A stretch of 64,000 bases of DNA, taken from NCBI GenBank assembly GCA_020629275.1, contig JAHDDQ010000002.1:28826-92825 (forward strand), read 5' to 3'. Positions 6,558-13,413 of the stretch are shown one piece after another (position 1 is the first letter of the stretch; every line of letters begins with the position of its first letter). The stretch is from Tenacibaculum sp. (GTDB taxonomy: Bacteria > Bacteroidota > Bacteroidia > Flavobacteriales > Flavobacteriaceae). The translations under genes were made by a program, and so were the position numbers. The notes beneath the pieces are model-generated. The model was given only the letters and a program-made list of their open reading frames with translations. It was not told where the DNA came from and did not search any database.

Positions 6558-6647
6558 AGCGTTATTATGAAAAAGATGTCGTAACAAGGGGAGAATTGTG
6601 AAGAAAGAAAAAGTAGCCTCATTACAACGATGGATTGTGATGAGGTA
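6558..6647 (+). ncRNA. 16S decoding-site-like segment plus 11-bp hairpin
   Basis: Bases 6575-6589 read GATGTCGTAACAAGG, 14 of 15 identical to the universal 16S rRNA stretch GAAGTCGTAACAAGG of the decoding centre (E. coli about 1491-1505). About 25 bases later TAGCC leads into a hairpin (6617-6627 with 6635-6645, 7-base loop). The 17 bases at 6558-6574 recur exactly at 8809-8825, so part of this may be a degenerate repeat rather than a designed mimic. That it is a transcribed RNA is an inference. Confidence 0.35.
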
Positions 6648-6649
6648 GA

Positions 6650-6818
6650 TTAAAGAAAACTCTTTAGTTTAAAAGGAAGAGCTGTGGTAAAAGATTTAGA
6701 CTAAACTGTGGAGTGATTGGATGATGTTGTTAGTGATGTATTTGCTAATGAATAGATTTTGCACAAGCACCGGAATCAACAGGATTGAAAGTAGGGAAGT
6801 ACATTTAGAGCCAATCTG
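6650..6818. other. non-coding stretch with weak tRNA-like traces
   Basis: I see no gene. A possible D-arm-like block (AGTT...AGCT around 6664-6683) follows CTCTT at 6660-6664, which could pair with AAGAG at 6855-6859 after the next T arm; this would need a long insertion and is weak. Otherwise nothing recognisable. Confidence 0.25.
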
Positions 6819-6862
6819 CTTTACGTAATTAAAGAGTATCAGTTCGAATCTGATAAGAGATA
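6819..6862 (+). tRNA. tRNA fragment: anticodon-like arm plus perfect T arm
   Basis: A 5-bp stem (6819-6823 with 6830-6834) with a 6-base loop CGTAAT is followed after a short linker by a T arm of 6 bp (6837-6842 with 6850-6855) with the canonical loop TTCGAAT. The loop is one base short; if T33 was lost the anticodon would be GTA. No 5' acceptor or D arm is found in a convincing place nearby. Confidence 0.45.
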
Positions 6863-6885
6863 CAAGTTCATTGAAAAAATAAAGA

Positions 6886-6966
6886 GTGTCATTATGAAGA
6901 TAAATAACAACGGATGAATCTGTTCAATAATGAAAAAGATTGTTTCGCTTCCACTTATAATGATAA
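6886..6966. repeat. degenerate REP-like palindrome
   Basis: GTCATTAT (6888-6895) is matched 7 of 8 by ATAATGAT (6957-6964) in inverse orientation, and an inner AATCT/AGATT pair (6917-6921 with 6937-6941) flanks a loop. The order of motifs resembles the element at 870-955, so it is likely an old copy of the same repeat family. Confidence 0.45.
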
Positions 6967-7072
6967 GAAAAATATCAAGCTAGTCTTGTTGTGTGTTTCT
7001 GTATAGCACCATTGTATATATACTTACAAATATTGTATCAGATATGTATATGCAACTTGACTTGAAGGTTTT

Positions 7073-7094
7073 GATTATTTACCAAAAAATAATC
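7073..7094 (+). other. hairpin at the 5' edge of the permuted tRNA block
   Basis: An 8-bp A/T-rich stem (7073-7080 with 7087-7094) with loop ACCAAA ends exactly where the 3' half of the first permuted tRNA would begin. It may direct cleavage that makes that end. Confidence 0.45.
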
Positions 7095-7173
7095 TCACAC
7101 TATAGGTCGCGGGTTCGAATCCCGTCATAAACTCATAGTTTATGTAGTTCAGTTTGGTTAGAACAATAGATTT
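7095..7173 (+). tRNA. circularly permuted tRNA-Glu-like gene
   Basis: The 3' half comes first: anticodon bases TCAC, stem 7099-7103, variable 7104-7108, T stem 7109-7113/7121-7125 with loop TTCGAAT, acceptor strand 7126-7132. After the 5-base spacer TCATA comes the 5' half: acceptor strand 7138-7144 (7 of 7 bp with 7126-7132), D stem 7147-7150/7161-7164, anticodon stem 7166-7170. 27-30 pair with 40-43 across the permutation. Joining 7173 to 7095 gives anticodon TTC (joining one base earlier gives CTC), both glutamate, with A37 and C38 as in known tRNA-Glu. No normal-order fold is possible. Confidence 0.72.
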
Positions 7174-7174
7174 C

Positions 7175-7258
7175 AGAGTTCGTGGGTTCGAATCCCACTC
7201 CCGAAAAATCGGGATGGCAGAGTGGTCAAATGCGTTGGACTGAAAATCCAATAACTCT
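7175..7258 (+). tRNA. circularly permuted class II tRNA-like gene (Ser-like body, anticodon GAA)
   Basis: First the 3' half: variable-arm strand 7175-7180, T stem 7182-7186/7194-7198 with TTCGAAT loop, acceptor strand 7199-7204. After the spacer AAAA comes acceptor strand 7209-7214 (6 bp), D arm, anticodon stem 7235-7239/7247-7251 with loop CTGAAAA, then variable-arm strand 7253-7258, which pairs 6 of 6 with 7175-7180. So the open ends lie in the variable-arm loop. The D-arm region (TGGCAGAGTGGTCAAATGCG) resembles serine tRNAs, but the anticodon reads GAA (Phe); a one-base loss from a TGA loop would explain it. Confidence 0.7.
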
Positions 7259-7275
7259 CAGGCACTTTTATGTCT

Positions 7276-7373
7276 GTTTTTAGCACAGGTTCGATTCCTG
7301 TCAAGGCCACCAAAAATAGGCCTTGTAGCTCAGTTGGTAGAGCACTACACTCATAATGTAGGATATCCAAAAC
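7276..7373 (+). tRNA. circularly permuted tRNA-Met-like gene (CAT) with encoded CCA
   Basis: T stem 7285-7289/7297-7301 with loop TTCGATT, acceptor strand 7302-7308, A73, then CCA at 7310-7312. After AAAATA comes acceptor strand 7319-7325 (7 of 7 bp), D stem 7328-7331/7340-7343 with loop AGTTGGTA, and anticodon stem 7345-7349/7357-7361 with loop CTCATAA (CAT). The open ends lie in the variable region; flanks GTTTT (7276-7280) and AAAAC (7369-7373) could clamp them together. All canonical bases are present and the encoded CCA argues that the 3' end is processed to a usable tRNA. Confidence 0.75.
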
Positions 7374-7520
7374 TTGTGAATAACAGGTTCTACTTTTAGA
7401 TGGTAGTTTTTTAAGCACATCACCTTGTAAAACTGATGAACAAAATGAAGTATTGTTAATGAGTTTATTTATAAACACTCATGAAAATACCAGATAAAAT
7501 GTTTAATGTTAAAATTAGAT
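7374..7520. other. non-coding stretch after the permuted tRNAs
   Basis: No gene is seen. A hairpin of about 10 bp with one bulge lies near 7459-7483 (ATGAGT with ACTCAT, then TTTA with TAAA). A T-arm-like AACAGGTTC at 7382-7390 has no partner strand. Confidence 0.3.
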
Positions 7521-7620
7521 GTAAACCTTTTAGAAGTCAATTGGTAGTAATTTTAAACGATCAATCCATTTCTGAAATTATACATCAACATTTAATATGA
7601 TAATTTGATCCGTAGGTTTA
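7521..7620 (+). tRNA. degenerate tRNA-like sequence in normal order
   Basis: TAAACCT (7522-7528) and AGGTTTA (7614-7620) form a 7-bp acceptor-like stem. Inside are a D-loop-like AGTCAATTGGTAGTAATT and a weak T-loop-like TTTGATC, but the anticodon and T arms do not pair well and the total is about 99 bases. A decayed copy or an expanded mimic. Confidence 0.35.
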
Positions 7621-7679
7621 GGAGCATTTTCAATACTTCATTTTAAAAAAATAAAAAGAAAAATTTAAATAAAAATAAG

Positions 7680-8780
7680 ATGAAAAGAGTTAGAATCCTT
7701 AGAGGAAAAGTAGGGTTAGTGTTCAGGAACGGTAATTACCAAAAGATAATTAAAGAAGGAGTACATTGGTTAGGTTTTAATCAACAAGTAGTTGTTTACG
7801 ATAAGTCAAGTCAATTTCACCCAACAATTGCAACCGAAATTTTATTACGAGATGAAAAATTAGTAGACATGCTAGAAGTGGTTGAAGTAAAAGATACAGA
7901 GTTAGTATTAGTTTACGAAAATGAGAACTTCAAAACGGTATTACAATCAGGGAGATATATGTATTGGAAAGGGCTTATAAAAAGAGTCTTTACAAGAGTA
8001 GATATTAGTAAAATTGAAATTACTGAAACGATTAATAAAGCACTATTATCAAATTATGAAATTGCAAAATACATAAGAACTTTCGAAGTATTCTCATATG
8101 AAAAAGCCATTTTATTAATAGATGATGTGTATAGGCAGATATTAACAGGAGGTACGTATAGGTTTTGGAAAAACAATACTTCCGTTAAGATTGCTAAAGT
8201 TGATACGCGTCAGTTACAATTAGAAATTACTGGTCAAGAATTGTTAACTAAAGATAAAGCTAACATTAGAGTTAATTTTTACACAAATTATAAAGTTAAG
8301 AGCATTGAAAAAGCATTATTGTATACTAAAGATTATGAAAAACAATTATATGTAGCAATGCAATTAGCATTACGAGAGTATATTGGAACTTATACGTTAG
8401 ATGAATTATTAGAAAATAAAGAAGATATAGCTAAAGCAGTTTTAATTGCAACAAAAGTGGTTGCTGAGAAACTAGGAGTTGTAATTGTAAGTTGTGGAAT
8501 TAGAGATGTGATTTTACCTGGTGATATGAAAGAAATTATGAATCAAGTATTAGTTGCACAAAAGAAGGCACAAGCTAATATTATTACAAGGCGAGAAGAA
8601 ACAGCATCTACAAGAAGTTTATTAAATACCGCTAAGTTAATGCAAGACAATGAGATGTTATATAAGCTGAAAGAAATGGAATACGTAGAAAAGATTGCAG
8701 ACAAGATTGGTGAAATTACCGTTTCTGGAAATGGGAATATGGTAAAACAATTAAAAGAACTTTTTGCTGCAACTAAATAA
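7680..8780 (+). CDS. slipin-type SPFH/band-7 protein
   Basis: The 366-residue protein starts with an RNA-repair-type slipin N-terminus (MKRVRILRGKVGLVFRNGNY, with two similar 'V...F...G.Y.W' repeats within the first 120 residues) and continues with an SPFH/band-7 domain (about 110-290; VRVNFYTNYKV, ALREYIGTYTLDELL, VVAEKLGVVIVSCGIRDVILP) and a C-terminal coiled coil. There is no clear membrane anchor. Slipin genes are known neighbours of rtcB-type RNA repair genes in bacteria. It follows the tRNA array by 60-300 bases and ends in a strong palindrome, so it is probably the last gene of this locus. Confidence 0.85.
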   Translation: MKRVRILRGKVGLVFRNGNYQKIIKEGVHWLGFNQQVVVYDKSSQFHPTIATEILLRDEKLVDMLEVVEVKDTELVLVYENENFKTVLQSGRYMYWKGLIKRVFTRVDISKIEITETINKALLSNYEIAKYIRTFEVFSYEKAILLIDDVYRQILTGGTYRFWKNNTSVKIAKVDTRQLQLEITGQELLTKDKANIRVNFYTNYKVKSIEKALLYTKDYEKQLYVAMQLALREYIGTYTLDELLENKEDIAKAVLIATKVVAEKLGVVIVSCGIRDVILPGDMKEIMNQVLVAQKKAQANIITRREETASTRSLLNTAKLMQDNEMLYKLKEMEYVEKIADKIGEITVSGNGNMVKQLKELFAATK

Positions 8781-8915
8781 AAGAGGCTGTCTGAAAAAAT
8801 AACTTACGAGCGTTATTATGAAAAAATAATTTTGAAGTAATCCTGAAGTCAAGAGCTTACATTCAAAAGGTTTCTTCATTTTATTCGGAATTTTAATTTT
8901 TTTAGACAGCTTTTT
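8781..8915. repeat. MITE-like palindrome, also a terminator
   Basis: Long inverted ends (8781-8800 with 8895-8915, including GGCTGTCT/AGACAGC and A/T tracts) flank a 95-base interior. It follows the slipin stop directly and ends in T6, so it can end slipin transcription. The GAGGCTGTCT end is typical of small insertion-sequence-derived repeats in Flavobacteria. The interior shares 17 bases (8809-8825) with 6558-6574. Confidence 0.6.
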
Positions 8916-8936
8916 TAATATGGCTAATCTTTATAA

Positions 8937-9977
8937 CTAACGAATCATGGTTAAAATTTTAGTTGATAGTTCAAATACATTCCTATTCTTCTGGTTTGTT
9001 AAAATAACAATGCAAATATTGTCTTTATTGAACCGTTGAACCAAGCATTCATAATTACCGCTAGAACCATGATGCGATTGTTGAATTAAAGTGTCATTTT
9101 CCCAGGTACAATTCCCTAGTGGCGACTGTATGTGTTCACCTTCTTTTACAGTTTTAGACAAAAACTGCAACGATTTTTTACTGATAATTTTATGATTAGC
9201 CAACAACGAAAACCAGCGATACAAATCTTTGGTATCTGAAGTAAACAGAACATGTTTTGCTTTTAATTTATAAGGGTCTTCTTTAAAATCACGATTAAAA
9301 GGAACAGCCATGTTTTTTTTATTACTAAAAGGAAATTCGTTTTGAAGTTTAATATTTTTCAAGCCATTTGGAGTGAAAATATTTTGAGTCAAATAAGTTT
9401 CAAAATCTAGTTTAGAGATATTCTCAATTATTCTAATTAATAAAATAGGACTAGCATTAGTGTATAAATAATCTGTACCAGGTGTAAAGGCTAAAGAAGA
9501 AGTATTCACAATTTCTTTGAAGAGTAATTCATTTGTTGGTAAAATCCCCTTACCAAAATAATTTCCCCAGTTAATTTTAGGCAAACCACTAGCATATTGC
9601 AATACGTTTTTTATGGTAATACTTTTACCCCAAGTAGGTAAATTAGGGATAAATTTGCTAACAGGATCATTTACTTTAAGCAGATTTTTTTCTTTTAATT
9701 GCATAATAGCAACAGCAGGGAATTCTTTGTAAATAGACCCAATCATAAACTGGTGCTTGGTATTCAAAGCACTATTCTTTGTGGCGTCTACAAATCCGTA
9801 AGAGTTTTCATATATAACGCTATCATTTTGCATCACTAAAACATTACCATTAAAGGAATTTTCGAAATGAGATTTCTTCAATAATTCATCAATTTTATTA
9901 TTTTGAGAATACAGGTTAAAAATTGAAATGAATAAGAGCCAACTATAAATAAAACTTTTTGTACGCAATAACTTCAT
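8937..9977 (-). CDS. serine hydrolase, beta-lactamase/CubicO class
   Basis: The 346-residue protein has an N-terminal signal peptide (hydrophobic to about residue 24), the SxxK motif SIYK (81-84), a YTN motif near 175 (Y-x-N) and HHGSSG near 305 (the KTG-like box). This is the class C beta-lactamase/penicillin-binding-like fold used by many esterases and peptidases. It is predicted periplasmic. Substrate unknown. It stands alone, divergent from the FG-GAP gene and converging on the slipin gene. Confidence 0.85.
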   Translation of the reverse strand: MKLLRTKSFIYSWLLFISIFNLYSQNNKIDELLKKSHFENSFNGNVLVMQNDSVIYENSYGFVDATKNSALNTKHQFMIGSIYKEFPAVAIMQLKEKNLLKVNDPVSKFIPNLPTWGKSITIKNVLQYASGLPKINWGNYFGKGILPTNELLFKEIVNTSSLAFTPGTDYLYTNASPILLIRIIENISKLDFETYLTQNIFTPNGLKNIKLQNEFPFSNKKNMAVPFNRDFKEDPYKLKAKHVLFTSDTKDLYRWFSLLANHKIISKKSLQFLSKTVKEGEHIQSPLGNCTWENDTLIQQSHHGSSGNYECLVQRFNKDNICIVILTNQKNRNVFELSTKILTMIR

Positions 9978-10061
9978 AATTTATATTAGTTTTTATTTAG
10001 ACTTTTAATAGAGACTTTTGTTACAAAAGGTTTTATTATTTTTAACCTCTAAATTAACAAT

Positions 10062-11267
10062 ATGAAGAAGCATCTTACGGGGTTATTTATGGTTGGTATA
10101 ATGTGTTGTTCAGCACAAAATGGTAAGTACAGTTTTAAATTCAAAGAAACTAAGATTATACCTGTAGGAGACTCTGCAAATAAATTTTTTGATTACGACT
10201 TAGACGGTGATTTAGATCTTATAATTTCTGGATATAATAATGGATTAAGAAACGGAACCAATACACATACTTTTTTATACAAGAATGATGGATTAGGGAA
10301 TTTCACTAAAGACATCAATGGTAAATTTATGGGAGTAGAGTATGGTAGTATTGATGTCGCTGATATTGATAAGGATGGCGATTTGGATGTAGTAGTTACT
10401 GGTCAAGATCTTAAAAGAGGATCTGAATCTGTAATAGAAATTTATAAAAATACCAAAGGATCTTTTAAAAAAGTAAAAAGCATTAAGCCTTTATATCAAC
10501 AGGGATATTCTACTTTTGCAGGTTTTATTAATGCAAATAACGATGATTATCCAGACTTGTTAATAGAAAGAGATAATTCTATAGAAGTATATATCAACAG
10601 GAGGAGTAATTTTATGCTGCGCAGTAAATTAGAAGGAATCGATAGAAATTTTGAATATGGAATTGTGCCTTTTGATATGGATAGCGATGGCGATGATGAT
10701 GTTTTAGTACAAGGAGAAATGGAGTCCAATTTTACTACTAAGACAATATTGTTTCAAAATAATAAAGGAAAATACTCAGCTATAGACAACATATTCAAAA
10801 ACACAAATCAAGGGATTATACTAAAGGTAGATGTTGATAATGATGGGGATGAAGATATATTTATGTCTAATGTAGGTAATCTGGAGGACGATTTAGGTGT
10901 TAAAACGTCTCTTTTCTACATGAATGAAAAAGGAACTTTTAAAGAAAAAAGAACCCATATAAAAGTGTATAATTTAGGCAAAGCACATTTTGTTGACCTT
11001 GATAACGATGGTGATAAAGATTTAATTATCATGGGAAACAGAAGGAAAATAAATAAAGCCAACGAATCTGAAGATGTAGTAGATATTTACTTAAATACAA
11101 AGGGAATATTTAAATTATACAAGCAAAAAGCATTTCCGTATTTAAGTCAAGGATCAATTAATTCTGCAGATATAGATGGCGATAAAGACCAAGATATATT
11201 AATAACAGGTTATAAAGGAAGTGATACTCCTAGGACTGAATTATACATAAATGAATTGATTAAATAA
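10062..11267 (+). CDS. secreted FG-GAP/VCBS-repeat protein
   Basis: The 401-residue protein starts with a signal peptide (MKKHLTGLFMVGIMCCSAQ) and contains at least six calcium-loop repeats of the form D-x-D-x-D-G-D-x-D (near residues 46, 107, 205, 265, 315 and 372), each followed by a hydrophobic strand. Such repeats build a seven-bladed beta-propeller as in integrin alpha subunits and FG-GAP proteins. No C-terminal sorting domain is seen, so it may stay in the periplasm. Ligand unknown. Confidence 0.85.
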   Translation: MKKHLTGLFMVGIMCCSAQNGKYSFKFKETKIIPVGDSANKFFDYDLDGDLDLIISGYNNGLRNGTNTHTFLYKNDGLGNFTKDINGKFMGVEYGSIDVADIDKDGDLDVVVTGQDLKRGSESVIEIYKNTKGSFKKVKSIKPLYQQGYSTFAGFINANNDDYPDLLIERDNSIEVYINRRSNFMLRSKLEGIDRNFEYGIVPFDMDSDGDDDVLVQGEMESNFTTKTILFQNNKGKYSAIDNIFKNTNQGIILKVDVDNDGDEDIFMSNVGNLEDDLGVKTSLFYMNEKGTFKEKRTHIKVYNLGKAHFVDLDNDGDKDLIIMGNRRKINKANESEDVVDIYLNTKGIFKLYKQKAFPYLSQGSINSADIDGDKDQDILITGYKGSDTPRTELYINELIK

Positions 11268-11289
11268 ATAATTTAAATTTAGAACAAAA

Positions 11290-13413
11290 TCACTTTTCTT
11301 TTTTTAATTGAATACGTTTCCTAGTAATATCAACCTCTAAGACCTTAACAACAACTTGCTGTTGTAAGCTTACAATGGCATTTACATCGTTCACAAATGT
11401 ATCCGATAAATTTGAAATATGAATTAAACCACTTTCTTTAATACCTATATCTACAAAACATCCGAAATTAGTGATATTGTTTACAATACCAGGCAATACC
11501 ATCCCTACATGTAAATCTGTAATAGTTTTTACATTATCATCAAAAGAAAAGGCCTTTGCTTTTTCTCTAGGATCCAAACCTGGCTTCTCTAATTCTTTTA
11601 CAATATCCTTTAAAGTTGGAAGACCAAAGTCTGGGGTAACATAATTAGTTAATTTGATGTTTTTTAGTTCTTTAGTGTTTCCAATTAATTCTTCAGTTTG
11701 TAATCTTAAATCTTTAGCAATTGTTTTTACTAATTTATAACTTTCAGGATGAACACCAGAATTGTCTAAAGGGTTAATACCTTTTTTTATTCTAAGAAAA
11801 CCAGCAGATTGCTCAAAAGCTTTACCACCTAAACGTGTTACTTTTTTAATATCATTTCTCGTTTTAAAAACACCATTTTGATTACGATAAGTAACAATGT
11901 TTTCTGCCAATTTCGGACCAATTCCAGAAACATAACTTAGTAAAGAACTACTAGCAGTATTTATATTTATTCCAACTTTATTCACACAATGTTGAATTAC
12001 AGTCTCTAGTGATTTCTTCAATTTAGTTTGGTCAACGTCATGTTGGTATTGGCCAACACCAATTGACTTTGGATCTATTTTTACCAGTTCAGCCAAGGGA
12101 TCTACTAAACGGCGACCAATAGAAACGGCTCCACGTACTGTAACATCATGATTGGGAAATTCATCACGAGCTATTTTAGATGCAGAATAAATAGAAGCAC
12201 CAGCTTCGTTAACAACAAATATTTCCACATTGTTATTAAAAGAACAATTCTTAATAAAATGTTCTGTTTCCCTAGAAGCAGTTCCATTTCCTATAGAAAT
12301 AGCTTCTATATTGTATTTTTTAACCAAATGCTCAATACTATATTGAGCTTCCGAAATTTTATGTTGAGGTGCGTGCGGAAAAATAGTTTCGTTGTGTACT
12401 AATGTACCTTGTTCATTTAAACAAACTACTTTACAACCAGTTCTAAAACCAGGATCTAAAGCCAGAACTCTTTTTTCGCCCAAAGGTGCGCCTAATAATA
12501 ATTGCTCCAAATTTTTTGAGAAAACATTTATAGCAGCTTCATCAGCTTTCTCTTTAGCATTGTTTAGAGTTTCTGTTGTTAAGGAAGGTAATAATAAACG
12601 TTTGAAAGCATCATCAATAGCTAATTGAACTTCAGCACCACATTCATTATTGTTTTTAATAAGCTTTGCATCTATTTTTTCTAGCGTACGCTCATTATCA
12701 ATCTCAATCTTAAAACGGATGAACCCTTCTTTTTCAGCTCTTAGAATAGCAAGTAGCCTGTGAGATGGGATACGATTTAAACGCTCCGACCAATCAAAAT
12801 AATCTTTAAATTTTAATGCTTTTTCATCTTCTTTTTTAGTTTTCACAACTTTGGTTGTAATTGAAGCAAAGCGTTCTAATTGATATCGTATTAAGTTACG
12901 AATATCAGTACGTTCGTTAATCCATTCAGCAATAATGTGTCGAGCACCTTCTAACGCTTTTTCCTTAGATATTATTTCTGAAGTTATATATTTTGAAGCA
13001 ACATACGTAACATTATCGGTACGTTGACTCATTAGTATTTTAGCCAAAGGTTCAAGTCCGTTCTTACGAGCTGTTTCTGCTTTAGTTTTTCGCTTCTTTT
13101 TATAGGGTAAATAAATATCTTCCAAAGAAATTGAATCTTCAACATTTTGAATTTTAGTTCTCAACTCTTCAGATAAAACGTTCTGCTCTTCTAGAGATTT
13201 TAAAATTGTCTTTTTTCTTTTTTCTAAGGTTTCAAATTGTTCTTTATATTTTACTATTTCAGCAATTTCAACTTCATCTAAATTTCCAGTTCTTTCTTTC
13301 CTATACCTAGCTATAAAAGGAATGGTACAATCTTCATTTAACAATTCAACTGTATTGGCTACAGATTTTTCTGAAAGATTGGAATGAGAAGTTATATAAT
13401 TTAGAAGTTGCAT
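11290..13413 (-). CDS. tex: Tex family RNA-binding protein
   Basis: The 707-residue protein has the full Tex layout: N-terminal helical part, YqgF-like RNase H fold (LALDPGFRTGCKV, near 320), a helix-hairpin-helix block (NINTASSSLLSYVSGIGPKLAE, near 485-510) and a C-terminal S1 domain (GMVLPGIVNNITNFGCFVDIG, about 635-705). Length matches the family. Tex is a cytoplasmic nucleic-acid-binding protein linked to transcription and RNA turnover. It stands alone and converges on the FG-GAP gene. Confidence 0.95.
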   Translation of the reverse strand: MQLLNYITSHSNLSEKSVANTVELLNEDCTIPFIARYRKERTGNLDEVEIAEIVKYKEQFETLEKRKKTILKSLEEQNVLSEELRTKIQNVEDSISLEDIYLPYKKKRKTKAETARKNGLEPLAKILMSQRTDNVTYVASKYITSEIISKEKALEGARHIIAEWINERTDIRNLIRYQLERFASITTKVVKTKKEDEKALKFKDYFDWSERLNRIPSHRLLAILRAEKEGFIRFKIEIDNERTLEKIDAKLIKNNNECGAEVQLAIDDAFKRLLLPSLTTETLNNAKEKADEAAINVFSKNLEQLLLGAPLGEKRVLALDPGFRTGCKVVCLNEQGTLVHNETIFPHAPQHKISEAQYSIEHLVKKYNIEAISIGNGTASRETEHFIKNCSFNNNVEIFVVNEAGASIYSASKIARDEFPNHDVTVRGAVSIGRRLVDPLAELVKIDPKSIGVGQYQHDVDQTKLKKSLETVIQHCVNKVGININTASSSLLSYVSGIGPKLAENIVTYRNQNGVFKTRNDIKKVTRLGGKAFEQSAGFLRIKKGINPLDNSGVHPESYKLVKTIAKDLRLQTEELIGNTKELKNIKLTNYVTPDFGLPTLKDIVKELEKPGLDPREKAKAFSFDDNVKTITDLHVGMVLPGIVNNITNFGCFVDIGIKESGLIHISNLSDTFVNDVNAIVSLQQQVVVKVLEVDITRKRIQLKKEK

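Noticed and set aside
6766..6782. Second 16S-like strand (resembling the 1400 region of the decoding site)
   Set aside because: CACAAGCACCGG is only loosely similar to ACACACCGCCCG and needs gaps; likely chance.
6650..6860. Group I intron interrupting a tRNA
   Set aside because: I could not find the conserved P3-P7 core or a consistent pair of exons.
7095..7312. Normal-order tRNAs formed by pairing each 5' half with the following 3' half
   Set aside because: The acceptor strands do not pair in that order (for example 7209-7214 with 7302-7308), whereas pairing with the preceding strand is perfect.
7173..7478. 101-codon frame on the minus strand over the permuted tRNAs
   Set aside because: Same artefact; the tRNA halves explain the sequence and the protein resembles nothing.
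4207..7680. CRISPR array
   Set aside because: Recurring TTCGAAT-type blocks are tRNA T loops; spacing and flanks are irregular and no direct repeat of 23 bases or more is seen.
4207..8780. Integrated phage or conjugative element
   Set aside because: The tRNA array looks phage-like, but no integrase, structural or mobilisation gene and no flanking direct repeat were seen.
12392..12628. 78-codon frame opposite tex
   Set aside because: Shadow frame inside a well-supported conserved gene.
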